62,829 bases of DNA from Seminavis robusta (Eukaryota > Bacillariophyta > Bacillariophyceae > Naviculales > Naviculaceae), in assembly GCA_903772945.1 (NCBI GenBank), contig CAICTM010000503.1, forward strand, positions 1-62,829, written 5' to 3'. The notes beneath the pieces were generated by a model, which was given only the letters and a program-made list of their open reading frames with translations, did not search any database and was not told where the DNA came from. Of this stretch, positions 1 through 9,716 are shown piece after piece. The first letter of the stretch is position 1; every line of letters starts with the position of its first letter. A program made the translations under genes and the position numbers.

Positions 1-597
1 GGAAAAAAGAGAAGAGGAAATCCCAGATCTTGCTTAAACAAAGACACACACATCCCAGGGCTTTCCTTGACATTGGCTTCCCACTTTTTTATCAGAGCAA
101 TCGCAGAGTCCATAAGAGTAGGCACATAGTCCTGCATGTGAATTTTGTTGAGATAGAGACACAAGCTTCTTCTCCTGCCTCCACTGATCTCCTTCAGCAG
201 AAAAAACGCCTGTGGCCCCTACACTGTCAACAGCTTCTTGAGCATCTGTGCTTCGAGTGACTTTGAATGGCCTCAATGCGAGGATTTCTCTGGCACGGTC
301 TTCCCGGCAAACCACCAGCATTCTTCTGCCCAGTAGATCACATTCAAAGCACCCCGTCTCAGTTCCATATTGGTTTGCCCATTTCTCCAGAGTTTGAATC
401 ATTGCCGGCCTTGATCCGCCATCCATCTGGTGAAAATTGCCAACCAGAGGCAACCAGCCGGGAACTGTCTTCCAAGGTTTTTTCTGCGCTGACAGTTGCT
501 GAAAGACATAGGATGTAGCTACCAGGATGGCAAATAGCGAAACAGCCACTCCAAATACTGCCTGGCCACTGAACCAATCAATATCTTGGAACAACAT
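1..597 (-). CDS. Cytochrome P450, N-terminal part, with an apparent frameshift; runs off the left edge
   Basis: The ATG at 597 opens with an N-terminal hydrophobic anchor (about residues 12-35). A proline-containing hinge follows (VPGWLPLVGNFHQM), then the P450 helix A-C region with E-G-D-Q-W-R, equivalent to the usual EG..WRRHRK. The family consists of ER-anchored haem monooxygenases. The opening frame degenerates near position 155 and stops at 34. The +1-shifted frame continues with convincing P450 sequence (NKIHMQDYVPTLMDSAIAL) and stays open to base 1. The break lies at the bases read gtgtctctatctcaac on the minus strand; loss of two bases or gain of one would explain it. A 31-bp GT-AG intron is arithmetically possible but too short and would remove conserved residues. 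The haem-binding part is outside the window. Family call is firm; whether the gene is intact is open. Confidence 0.7.
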
Positions 598-684
598 GGT
601 TGAAATGGGGCCGAAGTCCGAAGGTAACAACACCAATTCACAAAATGGGGTCTCAAGGCCTAGGATCCTCCTCAGATAGCACAA

Positions 685-1448
685 ACTAAAATTACAGAGG
701 TCGTTCCTTGCAGAGGTCGTTCCCGCAGATTGCTCAAGTAGGAAGATAGATTCTCGAAAGTGCTTGTTGGTCGGACGCTTCCGTTATGGCGACAATAAAG
801 ACTTCAGCGAGAAAGATCCATGCTTGCCTTCATCGATCCCACCATCTCACCCACGAACCATTCTCGAATTCAGATTCGATTTCGGCTCGACTCGACTGAG
901 TGGACTCGACTCGACTCTGATTATTCGACTGAAGATAAATGGTCAATCGAATGATTCGATTCAATCGATCGAGCATTGCAAACGCTGAGGAGAGGACTGC
1001 ACTTGGCATGAGCTGACTACACGACTACACAGCCGGTGGTGCGTCATGGGAGTTCACTGGCAACAACAAAAGAGCAGTACTACTGTACCTGGTACCCAGC
1101 TTCCCTCCTCGTTTCTTGAGCAAGGACCTTCCGATAACATTTTCGTCGTCGGACATGTATCTCGTGCGGGTGGAACACAGTCCCGAAAAACTCCAACATT
1201 GTGCTCAACGCAACGATGTTGGCGCCGGTGGGTGTGGCGATGCAACCTCGTCCCTTGAAACAACAAGAGACGTCGGTTTTGAGTTGTGGGGCCATTGTTG
1301 AGCCAATAGGTTCTACAAGGTGCCCTTTGACACTGTCTATAACGTGCATGTAAAGTTTAATTGTCTCTCCATCATGTAGAGCTGTTGTATTGCATTGTAT
1401 CAAAGCGGTTCGGAAACTTGGGGGGTCATCGGAGGAGCTACTTGGTAG
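685..1448. other. Gene-free stretch with ATTCGA/CTCGA-rich simple sequence
   Basis: No ORF here has family-like sequence. Positions about 865-972 are rich in short overlapping TCGA-containing words (cgactcgact, attcgattcaatcgatcg). The same kind of sequence recurs at 4417, 12295, 13569 and 14171. The stretch lies between the 5' end of the P450 gene and the 3' end of the exonuclease gene, so it should hold the P450 promoter. I see no defined element. Confidence 0.6.
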
Positions 1449-2711
1449 CTAGCTGGAGTTTCCCTTTTGCTTCTTGCTTGGACCCCCCGAACCCCTCGAT
1501 GCAGGCTTTGCATTGCTGTTCTTTCGCTTTTGGGACCTCGCTTTCTTCTTGGTACCATCGTTGTTGCTACCGGTATTATTGTTGTTTTGTGGTTGGTTTC
1601 CCTTCTTTTGACCACCCTTATCTTGTCCCCGTTTCTTTTTCTTGTTTTTCTTTGCTTCCTGCTTCTTCTTCTTTTTGATCAACACTCGGTCCATGTCAAC
1701 TTCTGCAGCCATCACTGTATTTGTGAAAGACTCTAGCGTGTGCGTATTGGCGGAAGAATTGATGAGTGTATGAACTGTAATCGCAGCGGCAAAGGCGTCT
1801 CCGGCAGCATACCGAACTTGCGCGTCGGACAAGCGTGCGGCCCAGTTGCTCATTTGGAGCCGTTTCACTTTGGGTAAAATCATCCCTGGAACGTAGTACT
1901 CTGTGAGTCCTTTGAGACCCTCTGGTCGCTTATTGTTGTTGTTGCCTTTCTTGGCAACGTTGCCATTCTGTCCCTCCTCGGAATTACTACTGCTCTTGTT
2001 GGATGATGATTGACTATTGTGGTCACTGACGCCCTCGTCGTCAGTGGGAATGGTTCTCAGATCGAACCGGCAATTCATTTCCAGCAACTTGTTTTCATAT
2101 AGGTCCACTGCATCGGCTTCCAAGCCCACTCCTGCCTTGGCAATGTGACGACAATTCAATACGGACGCAAGTTTCCGATAACCTTCCAGTCGATTGTTCC
2201 GTTTGGAATTTCCAGCCTGGCTCTGTAGCAAATCATGGATGCTTTCGCAGTGATAAACGGACTTTAGATCCATCAATTTTTCCATAAAACAGAGATGAAT
2301 CACCAAGCAATTCCCGTCGGCCTTGGCCAACTGCAGCACATCCGGTCCTTTCGAAGCCAGATATGCCTCTCGCGTGAATGTCGGCTTGCTCTCTGTATCC
2401 AGCCCAAGGCATTGCAAATAATTGGCTTCCACGTCTCCTCCTATAATAATATGTTGCTGTAACCAGTCGGCAATGACCTGCTGATCGTTGGTGTAGGTAA
2501 TGACGAGCTGTGGAAGATCAGGACCCAAACCTGGAGCGTGAACAACGCGGGTGACATTATTGTTGTTGTGGTCTGCCACTACTAGAGTTTGATTGTTTGT
2601 CTCTGAGCTCTTTGGAGCCTTCGAACGCCGATTATTATGAGGACGGTTCCGGTGTCGAGGCTTTTTGTTTCTTGCTTGCTGCGGCTGATGTTGGGGTTGT
2701 TGGGGTGTCAT
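1449..2711 (-). CDS. DEDD-family 3'-5' exonuclease domain protein (WRN/RNase D-like)
   Basis: A 420-residue protein. The start is the ATG at 2711 (context caccATGac); the open frame upstream has only a TTG. After a Gln/Asn/Arg-rich low-complexity N-terminus comes a DnaQ-like fold with all three exonuclease motifs: Exo I D-T-E (D105, E107) in QCLGLDTESKP, Exo II in AKAGVGLEADAVDLY, and Exo III in LSDAQVRYAAGDAF (Y plus D). These acidic residues bind the two catalytic metals. The spacing and the KAGVG motif are those of the WRN exonuclease/plant WEX group. An acidic, Ser/Asn-rich insertion separates motifs II and III. The C-terminus is a long Lys-rich tail, likely nuclear or nucleolar. The likely role is 3'-5' trimming of DNA or RNA. 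It is divergently arranged with the MYND gene, which starts at least 140 bp away. Confidence 0.85.
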   Translation of the reverse strand: MTPQQPQHQPQQARNKKPRHRNRPHNNRRSKAPKSSETNNQTLVVADHNNNNVTRVVHAPGLGPDLPQLVITYTNDQQVIADWLQQHIIIGGDVEANYLQCLGLDTESKPTFTREAYLASKGPDVLQLAKADGNCLVIHLCFMEKLMDLKSVYHCESIHDLLQSQAGNSKRNNRLEGYRKLASVLNCRHIAKAGVGLEADAVDLYENKLLEMNCRFDLRTIPTDDEGVSDHNSQSSSNKSSSNSEEGQNGNVAKKGNNNNKRPEGLKGLTEYYVPGMILPKVKRLQMSNWAARLSDAQVRYAAGDAFAAAITVHTLINSSANTHTLESFTNTVMAAEVDMDRVLIKKKKKQEAKKNKKKKRGQDKGGQKKGNQPQNNNNTGSNNDGTKKKARSQKRKNSNAKPASRGSGGPSKKQKGNSS

Positions 2712-2853
2712 GGTGCAAGGAATGTTCTTCTTGGACAGCACCAAGCCATTGTTGTGCTCGCACCAATTAGTGGTTCAAGCACAATACAAGCTTGCAAAGC
2801 TGTGACAAAAGAAGCAGAAGCACAAGGTTTTTTTTTCTTGGAGGGTTCTCTCC

Positions 2854-4248
2854 ATGAACGCTGGCGCCTGGAAGCTGGAATTCCCTCAGTTTTTTTGGGC
2901 TTTGGCCCGACCTTTGCGCCCCTTTGGTCTTTGGTTGAGAGGAAGAATGTCTCGCAAAAAGAATCAATCCAATCCTTCCAAACTCTGGACGATCGCCATG
3001 GGGAAGAAATCCAAGAAGAAGCGTACTGCTTCTGCTGGTGGCTGCAGTCGTGCTGCTGCCGCCGGAAAGAAGCCGTCGTCTCAGGGAATGACCAACGGTA
3101 CAGGCAGCGCCAATGCCAATGCCACAGTTGGCTTTGGTGGTTGCAGTGATGATTCTTTGAATTCAGATAATTTGCGCTTTTGTTTGGCATTGGCGGCTGA
3201 CAAGAAGAACCCAGAAGCCAAAAGGCTTCTCCAAATTGTCAACAAAGCAAACAAGACAGATAGAGAGCTTCTTGATATAACCAAGGAATACTTTCCGTTC
3301 AAGCAGGATGACAAATGGAACAAACTTCGAGTAACTTACTTCCTCCATTTCTACGGGCACATGTACGGCAAGCTACAACAGTGGGAATATGGCAAACCTG
3401 TACCAGTAACAGATACTGACAAAAATTTCTTGAGGGGAATCATCCGGTCAGAAACAGAACCTGCATTCTTTGTTGCTCATGCCATTGCTATCAATGGATT
3501 CATCAAGTTCAAGTTGGAGCATAATGTTGACAAGTATCTCCAAGCTCTATCCAGGTTAATTGCTGTTTGGGATTCAGCCAAAGATGAGGACAACGCATGT
3601 GTGCTGCCCATTCTGTATGACGATGCAGATCTCAAAATAGCTCCCAAAACAGCAGGCGAATTCCTCATGGTGCTTCGAATCACCGCGGAAGCCAGTTGTT
3701 CTATGTTTCTCATTGCAAAGTGGGACTCCAACAAATTTGTGAAAGCTGTGTCTGCGATTCCTGGGGACCAGTGTGACTGTTGTGGCTCACAAGAAAAGTC
3801 CATTCATGAAATGGGAGTTTGTGGGCGTTGCCGTGTCACGTACTATTGCTCCAAGGAATGTCAGCAGAAGCACTGGCAGCAAGTGCATTGGAAATTGTGC
3901 CGCAAAAAGGGGGAATTTCGCCGTGGTGATGAAGTCATCACACTAGAGCCCTTTGCATCAGTTGGCTTTGGAGAACACTGTCGCATTGTGTCTCGGGCTC
4001 CAGATCGTACCAGAGGTCTCTGGAATGTGGCTGAAATGGAGGGAGAAGAGACATGCATCATATCTGCAGAGAAACTACGGGTTGATAGCTGGGTTGTTCG
4101 GGGCTTCATGGATGAGGTTGAGGTGCTGAAACGCATGGCGATGGGATATCAAAAGGCAGCAGAAAACGCGAAGGAAGATACTGGTCCACCCCCAGAATCA
4201 TCCAGTCAAGTTGATCTGTATGTCATATCTCTTGAGAAGTGGGATTGA
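2854..4248 (+). CDS. MYND-type zinc-finger protein
   Basis: 464 residues from the first in-frame ATG. Later ATGs at 2947 and 2998 are also plausible, and 2998 has the best context (gccATGggg) and begins MGKKSKKKR. A complete MYND finger lies at about residues 307-349: C-x2-C spacing in CDCCG, then CGRCRVTYYCSKECQ, then HWKLC, giving two interleaved zinc sites of the C2-C2-C2-HC type. MYND fingers bind proline-rich partner peptides. The roughly 200 residues before the finger form a helical region without a recognised domain. The region after it (GEFRRGDEVITLEP) resembles a small beta-rich module. The shared short upstream gap with the exonuclease gene suggests a bidirectional promoter. Function beyond protein-protein interaction is unknown. 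Confidence 0.85.
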   Translation: MNAGAWKLEFPQFFWALARPLRPFGLWLRGRMSRKKNQSNPSKLWTIAMGKKSKKKRTASAGGCSRAAAAGKKPSSQGMTNGTGSANANATVGFGGCSDDSLNSDNLRFCLALAADKKNPEAKRLLQIVNKANKTDRELLDITKEYFPFKQDDKWNKLRVTYFLHFYGHMYGKLQQWEYGKPVPVTDTDKNFLRGIIRSETEPAFFVAHAIAINGFIKFKLEHNVDKYLQALSRLIAVWDSAKDEDNACVLPILYDDADLKIAPKTAGEFLMVLRITAEASCSMFLIAKWDSNKFVKAVSAIPGDQCDCCGSQEKSIHEMGVCGRCRVTYYCSKECQQKHWQQVHWKLCRKKGEFRRGDEVITLEPFASVGFGEHCRIVSRAPDRTRGLWNVAEMEGEETCIISAEKLRVDSWVVRGFMDEVEVLKRMAMGYQKAAENAKEDTGPPPESSSQVDLYVISLEKWD

Positions 4249-4989
4249 ACCATCTCTATATGCTAGGGCTTAGGACAGTTCTAGCTAGTACTAAAGGAAG
4301 TAATAAAAATTTGCATGTTCAAGCGATTCCTTGCGGTTCAACTTACTCTGAAGCATGGTTGGTTACGACGAACCGAGCCAGCAGAATTGAACGAGCAAGG
4401 ACAAAGAAAACCGAATGAATCGAATCGAATCGAATCGTCTGGTCAAAAGAAGGCTTCTTGAGCTGCACTTCTCCATTCTGTTGAGACAGCCCTCGTGATA
4501 CAGACGGTTCCAGCACCGGATAAGTAATTGTGCTGATGAGGGATCGATTCAATGCCTTCTGGAAAATGGAGAGTGACAGTTGCCTTTAGTTTTCGAAACC
4601 CCTGACTTCGTGAGGGAACACAGCATGGTTCAGGACGTGAGTCGAGTCAAACCAGGATGTGCCCAACTAATAGTATCGCAGCTGGCTAGCAAGCGAAAAG
4701 AAGAAATCGAGCTATGATTTTCCTGTCGACGTCGTCTTCCACGCACAACAATGTAGACGTCGGGTTCAAATTTGCCAATTATGTACTTTATTAAGGATGA
4801 ATGGAATGAAACAAACATGGATGCAAGGATCTGCATTACTGCTGCTGATTGTTGTTAGACTGGATTTGGCTCGTCGGCTGTGCCTCTGGTCACAGCCCCC
4901 CAAAAGAAAGAAGAGAAAACCGATCTTTCGCTCGCCTCTCTGGTGCTTTTGGTTAGTTGTTTGTGTGATGCGTGTGATGAGATCCATCA
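4249..4989. other. Gene-free stretch
   Basis: This stretch lies between the 3' ends of the MYND gene and the SNARE gene, which converge. It contains a short (GAATC)n run at 4417-4437. No coding region with family-like sequence was seen. Confidence 0.55.
4417..4437. repeat. Short GAATC pentamer microsatellite
   Basis: Four copies of gaatc occur in a row. The same pentamer appears at about 12295-12315 and inside the 13.2-14.3 kb repeats. Confidence 0.8.
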
Positions 4990-5670
4990 TCAATGACGAC
5001 GGCATCGGTGGAAATCCAATCCACCACAGGCAGTAGCCGAAAGGACAAAGATCAAAAAGGCGGCACCGAGTCCCATCATGATACGACAACGTATCTGTTT
5101 CCAGTACATGGTTCGTCGTAGACTACGACTGGACGCTTCGAATCGAAAGGCTTGCTGGTTGAGTCGATCGGTGCGTTCGACCAACAATTCCAACTTTTCT
5201 CCTCGTTCCAAGACTCGTTCAATGTTTTGCACCATGACTCCCTTGACATCGTCAATTTGACTCTTGACGGCACCCAGACTATCAATGGTTCGATCGGCTT
5301 CTTCGGAATTGAAGAAATCCATGCGTTCTTGAATGACACGGGCGAATTCATCATTATAAGCAAAGGCAATGGCATGCTGCGGGTCGTCGCGTCCGTAGGT
5401 TCCAAAGAAGCGGTCTTTCATGTCGTTCAAAAAGGCGTAGGGGATGCGGTGTTTGTTGAGTTCGTCCGACATGCAGAGAAAACAGATTCCCGCTTCTACA
5501 ACGTAATGAAAGAGAAAGTCATCATAGACATATGTTTGACGACCATCTTCCGATGGAATCTTGGACAACAAGACTCGTGTGACGGTAGGAAAGTTGCCAG
5601 TGGCGCTTTGAGCCGTGTATTCGGCAAGGACTGTCTTTTCCCTCGAAACGAGGGCGTACACGATGGTCAT
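4990..5670 (-). CDS. VAMP7-like longin R-SNARE
   Basis: 226 residues, start ATG at 5670. The order is that of VAMP7/VAMP71/72. A longin domain covers residues 1 to about 115 (MTIVYALVSREKTVLAEYT..., with FHYVVEAGICFLCMSD). A single SNARE helix spans about 130-190, and the zero-layer arginine falls in the run NIERVLERGEKLELLVERTD. A C-terminal membrane anchor of about 20 hydrophobic residues (202-220) follows, with a short tail. The protein should sit on endosomal, vacuolar or secretory vesicles and supply the R-SNARE to trans-SNARE complexes for membrane fusion; the longin domain usually folds back to regulate it. The length is normal, the gene is intronless and nothing is missing. Identification is secure, but the exact VAMP71 versus VAMP72 assignment is not. 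Confidence 0.93.
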   Translation of the reverse strand: MTIVYALVSREKTVLAEYTAQSATGNFPTVTRVLLSKIPSEDGRQTYVYDDFLFHYVVEAGICFLCMSDELNKHRIPYAFLNDMKDRFFGTYGRDDPQHAIAFAYNDEFARVIQERMDFFNSEEADRTIDSLGAVKSQIDDVKGVMVQNIERVLERGEKLELLVERTDRLNQQAFRFEASSRSLRRTMYWKQIRCRIMMGLGAAFLIFVLSATACGGLDFHRCRRH

Positions 5671-6222
5671 CTTGTTGTTGTTGTTACTACCTTTGGTTCG
5701 TGTTGCTACTGTTGTTTGTGGGTTGTCGTCTGCTAGCTAGTAGTGAGTAGCTATAGTCGGTCGTGAGCAGCGGGACTTTCTTTGTCGGCTTCTTCTTGGG
5801 TTTTGGTGGCGTTGATGTGTTGATGCTGGTCTTCTGTTGCGAGGTGCCTGCTGCTGAAAGAGTGTGACTGGCGGTTACAAGACCAAGGCAAGTCCCGTTT
5901 GGTAACTCAAGTTTTTTCGTTAGCGCTAACCTTATAACCAATGACGTAGTTCGGGGCTCGGGGGACCGTCAATTAATTCTTGCCTTGCACCTTCCGTGCC
6001 GTTTTGTACCGAGCTTCCGAGCCTCACAGTTCGTTCCGATCAATCAAGTGATGAGGCCAAACAGCTGCCAAACCCAACCCCCACTCTCATTCATTGGATC
6101 CGGCAAACTGCAGCAGCTCTTGTCCTCCTATCACAGCATCGACCCAGCTACGAGAGCTACTAGCTAGTAGCCACCAAAGTCCCACACATACTTGTAGCAT
6201 CTAACAACAAGTATACAGTACC
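5671..6222. other. Divergent intergenic region between the SNARE and MFS genes
   Basis: The two genes point away from each other, so this 552-bp gap should carry both promoters. It is rich in gttgttgt-type triplets near the SNARE start and has CTAGCTAG-type palindromes around 5733 and 6155. No further element was recognised. Confidence 0.5.
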
Positions 6223-9200
6223 ATGCCCCCTGCCGTAGTGTCAGCGGCGGAACGAAGAAAGCTTGGTGAGAACGAGGATATGCATTGTCGAGGAGGGCGA
6301 GCCCAAGCGGAGAGTTTGTTGGGTCAAGCCTTGCAGCTTCCGAGTTTGGGCAGTCAAAACTACCAAAGCAATCACGGCGAAGACGAAGACAATGAAGGAG
6401 TATTTTCCTATGAAAGCCTGACGCCCACATTTGCCACACGGAAACGATCCTCCGATGGAAATCGGACTCCCATCAAAACCAATTTCAGCCATCGCCCTCA
6501 TCACACTGCCAACAACAACAACAATCATCAGCACACGAATCACAATGGAAGACCGCTCAATCATCGAAACCTCCATAACAGCATGTCTTCTGCGTCCACT
6601 CGATTAGTCGATAATCGAGGCATGATCCATAACAGTAGTGGCAATGTCAGTGGTGCCAGTTCTTCCCAAGATCCACTTTGCATGAGCAATCGCAGTCTAC
6701 AATCGGAGGATTTCCCGCCTGTGATCCCACAATCCGTCGACACTGTACCCACTAGCAACGTTGCCAACCACGCTACGTACCAACAGTACAAACGAGCAGC
6801 AGGAGGAGGAGTCTCACAGATTCTCAATGGCGCAACCACCAAACTCCTCAGCAATTCACCACTCACTGACAAACAACAACGCATGTCGGTATCTCCTCCC
6901 TCCAATTTGATTATGCAACATCAAACTGAAAACAATAATAACAACAATATTCAAGCTGGCAGACGCACAGTCTTTGGAAGTCGTGTCCAACGAAAATATC
7001 CAGCATATGGGAGACCCGTGTTTAACCCGCCGCCACCACCCGATCCAGCTCCTTTTTACAATATCCTCTATACGGGAGAACAACAAGTCACGTTCCAAAA
7101 AGCCGAACAGCAACCTCCCGATTGGGAAATCTTGCCGTCGTCACCCCGACCCGTACGAAATTCATTCGTCAAACAACAACAAGAGCTATCCGCACAAATT
7201 CCATTGTCCATGGTCGTAACTACGACAACTACTACCAGCACTACCACTACTGAAAGCTCCGATTCCAGTCGATATCATCATGCGCAAGGTACAACATGTA
7301 GTACAACAATACCGATACCCATCAGCAACAACCGCGAAAGTAGTGATATCACCATGTCGCCACCACCCTCTCCATCCAGGACGACACGACAATCTGCGCC
7401 CAAGACGCCCACCGATCTAGTGTCTCCACTCAAATCACCACCCGTCCTCTATCACACCAACACTGCCATGACAACCCAGCGCAAACCGTCGTCACGAAAA
7501 CGAAAATCATCCCGCAAAGCAGCCGACAACGCTAGTACCAGTGCCAGATCCATTTCCATTCACGAAACGGTACATGCCCAATCCTTATTACTCGGATTGT
7601 GTTTCATGGCCATTTGGTCACCCAACAATGTCATGGCGCCCAATCTGACACAAGTCGCCAAATTCTATCACATGAACGAAAATGAACGCGACCTTTACCT
7701 GGGATCCTTTCTCGCATTGGCCACTGGTGTCTGTAGTTTTCCATTATCGGCATTTATTGGGATTCTCACGGATTTGTATCCGCGCAAAATACTATTTGTG
7801 GCAACCGCCATGGGAGGTGCCATGGCCAGTGCCGCCACGGGTCTCAGTCCGACGTATCCCTATCTATTATTGGCACGATTCTTTTCCGGTGGATTCATGA
7901 GTGCCAGTGTCAGTGTGGCATTCTCCCTCATGGGGGACCTATTTGCCACGGAAGAACGCAATGCCGCCAGTAGTGGATTAACCGCCATGATGGGGTTGGG
8001 AATTATATTGGGACAAGTCTACGCCGGGACGATTGCTAATGAAAAGGGATGGCAACATGCCTTTTATGTGAGTAGTGTCGCCACGGTCGTGCTGGGATTG
8101 TGTGTCGCTCTCTTGGTGCAAGAACCCGTGCGCGGTGGCAAAGAAAAAGTGCTGCAAGACATGCTCAAGCAAGGAAAACGATACGACCGGAAACTGACGT
8201 GGGAAGGATTTTGGAATGCCATGCGCAACAATCGATCCAATCGAATCATTATTATTCAAGGATTCTTCACCAATATCCCTTGGGGGATCATTTTTGTATT
8301 CTTGAATGATTATTTGAGTCAAGAACGAGGATTTAGTGTCACGGATGCGACATTTATTGTGCTGGTGTTTGGAATTGGATGTGCCGCGGGCGGTATTGTC
8401 GGAGGAGCCATGGGTGCTGCAGTGCAGGCATTCAGACGGTCGTTTCTTCCTCTGTTCATGGCGGGGACCACCATTCTGGGTATATTTCCCTATCTGGCTC
8501 TACTCAATGGACACACAACCAATGCGCATGGGTATTGGGCCATGACGTACTCCTTCATGGCAGGATGTATCGCCAATCTGCCATCCGTCAATGTTCGACC
8601 CTGTCTGATCAATGTGAATCCACCGGAAACGCGAGGAGCGAGTCTCACAGCCGCCAATCTAATCATCAATTTTGCTCGCGGTGTGGGTCCTTCATTTATC
8701 ACTCTCTTGGGTTCCACCTTTGATTTGTCACGACAAGCGAGTTTCAACATTACACTGACGGCCTTTTGGCTTGTCAGTGCCCTCCAACTCTGCTTGCTGG
8801 CGCAATATTTGCCACAGGATCAGGACAAGATGGAGGCCGATCTCGCGCATTATGCGGCGTCTGCAATGGCAACGACCCCTGCTGCTCCAAACACTCCTGG
8901 CGACAGATCGTATGGTTCCGCATCGATGGATGACTATTCACTGGATCACCCCGAGTCCGGTAGATCGCTGGACGAAGTTTCCCTGGTTAGTATCGAAGAC
9001 CGTATCACATCATTTGATGGTACAGCAGCTCGTGAGTCCATTTCGTTTTTAAAGAAGGGTGTGAAGGAGCTGAACATAAGTGGACACTTTTGTGTTTCGC
9101 CTTATCGGCAACGGCAGCGCTGGTACGATGAGGAGGAGGAAGACGACTCCGGCGACGATGAGGAGGAGAATCAAAGAGAGGAGGCACTCAAACATCTCAC

Positions 9201-9393
9201 TTCTAGGAGTGCAGGCGACGATGCCCTGAGCCCGGTGGACTTGCTAAAACGGCGTGATTTGTGGAAACAACAGCAACTGTTGCTTTATGGCTCTGCTGCT
9301 GGTGATCAAACTGAAGGACCTCAGGAAGTGGACGGAACAAGCAGCCTAGACGAACAACTGCCTGCCAATGAAAGCACCAGACTTCTGGTATGA
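6223..9393 (+). CDS. Large major facilitator superfamily transporter, Spinster-like
   Basis: 1056 residues, start ATG at 6223 (context accATGccc). About 440 residues of low-complexity N-terminus (His/Asn, Ser/Thr and Pro runs) precede the transporter. The MFS core spans about 445-870 with roughly twelve helices. The cytoplasmic signature between helices 2 and 3 is GILTDLYPRK, matching G-x-L-a-D-r-x-g-R-[RK]. The order and the QEPVRGG segment after helix 6 are most like Spinster (SPNS) proteins, which carry sphingosine-phosphate or lysophospholipids. A C-terminal tail of about 190 residues includes an acidic Asp/Glu run. Usual family size is 450-550, so both tails are extra and are probably regulatory. 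The MFS call is firm, the Spinster placement moderate, the substrate unknown. The gene is intronless. Confidence 0.85.
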   Translation: MPPAVVSAAERRKLGENEDMHCRGGRAQAESLLGQALQLPSLGSQNYQSNHGEDEDNEGVFSYESLTPTFATRKRSSDGNRTPIKTNFSHRPHHTANNNNNHQHTNHNGRPLNHRNLHNSMSSASTRLVDNRGMIHNSSGNVSGASSSQDPLCMSNRSLQSEDFPPVIPQSVDTVPTSNVANHATYQQYKRAAGGGVSQILNGATTKLLSNSPLTDKQQRMSVSPPSNLIMQHQTENNNNNNIQAGRRTVFGSRVQRKYPAYGRPVFNPPPPPDPAPFYNILYTGEQQVTFQKAEQQPPDWEILPSSPRPVRNSFVKQQQELSAQIPLSMVVTTTTTTSTTTTESSDSSRYHHAQGTTCSTTIPIPISNNRESSDITMSPPPSPSRTTRQSAPKTPTDLVSPLKSPPVLYHTNTAMTTQRKPSSRKRKSSRKAADNASTSARSISIHETVHAQSLLLGLCFMAIWSPNNVMAPNLTQVAKFYHMNENERDLYLGSFLALATGVCSFPLSAFIGILTDLYPRKILFVATAMGGAMASAATGLSPTYPYLLLARFFSGGFMSASVSVAFSLMGDLFATEERNAASSGLTAMMGLGIILGQVYAGTIANEKGWQHAFYVSSVATVVLGLCVALLVQEPVRGGKEKVLQDMLKQGKRYDRKLTWEGFWNAMRNNRSNRIIIIQGFFTNIPWGIIFVFLNDYLSQERGFSVTDATFIVLVFGIGCAAGGIVGGAMGAAVQAFRRSFLPLFMAGTTILGIFPYLALLNGHTTNAHGYWAMTYSFMAGCIANLPSVNVRPCLINVNPPETRGASLTAANLIINFARGVGPSFITLLGSTFDLSRQASFNITLTAFWLVSALQLCLLAQYLPQDQDKMEADLAHYAASAMATTPAAPNTPGDRSYGSASMDDYSLDHPESGRSLDEVSLVSIEDRITSFDGTAARESISFLKKGVKELNISGHFCVSPYRQRQRWYDEEEEDDSGDDEEENQREEALKHLTSRSAGDDALSPVDLLKRRDLWKQQQLLLYGSAAGDQTEGPQEVDGTSSLDEQLPANESTRLLV

Positions 9394-9716
9394 GTTGGGG
9401 GGCTCCCTATTACACTACACTTCCGCCATACCTTTTCTTTGCGGAAGGCAATCCGACTGTTCCTACCTTGTTTGGGGTCCGTCACGGCGTTTCTCTTCCC
9501 TCAGCTAGCTAGAGTTCGCCGAAACAATCAGTGCAAACAAATGATACAAGGAAAGTCGTTGCTCCATGCCGGCAAGCTAGATTCGAGAGTTAAGCTAGTT
9601 TACCGTGCAGAATGTCTACGGTGATCACTCTTGAGCAACCTTGGCGCAAGAGTCCATAAAATCCAATAAGAAGATCCAATCATCTTATTCTCCTTTCTTC
9701 ATCTGTTCCGTCTACT

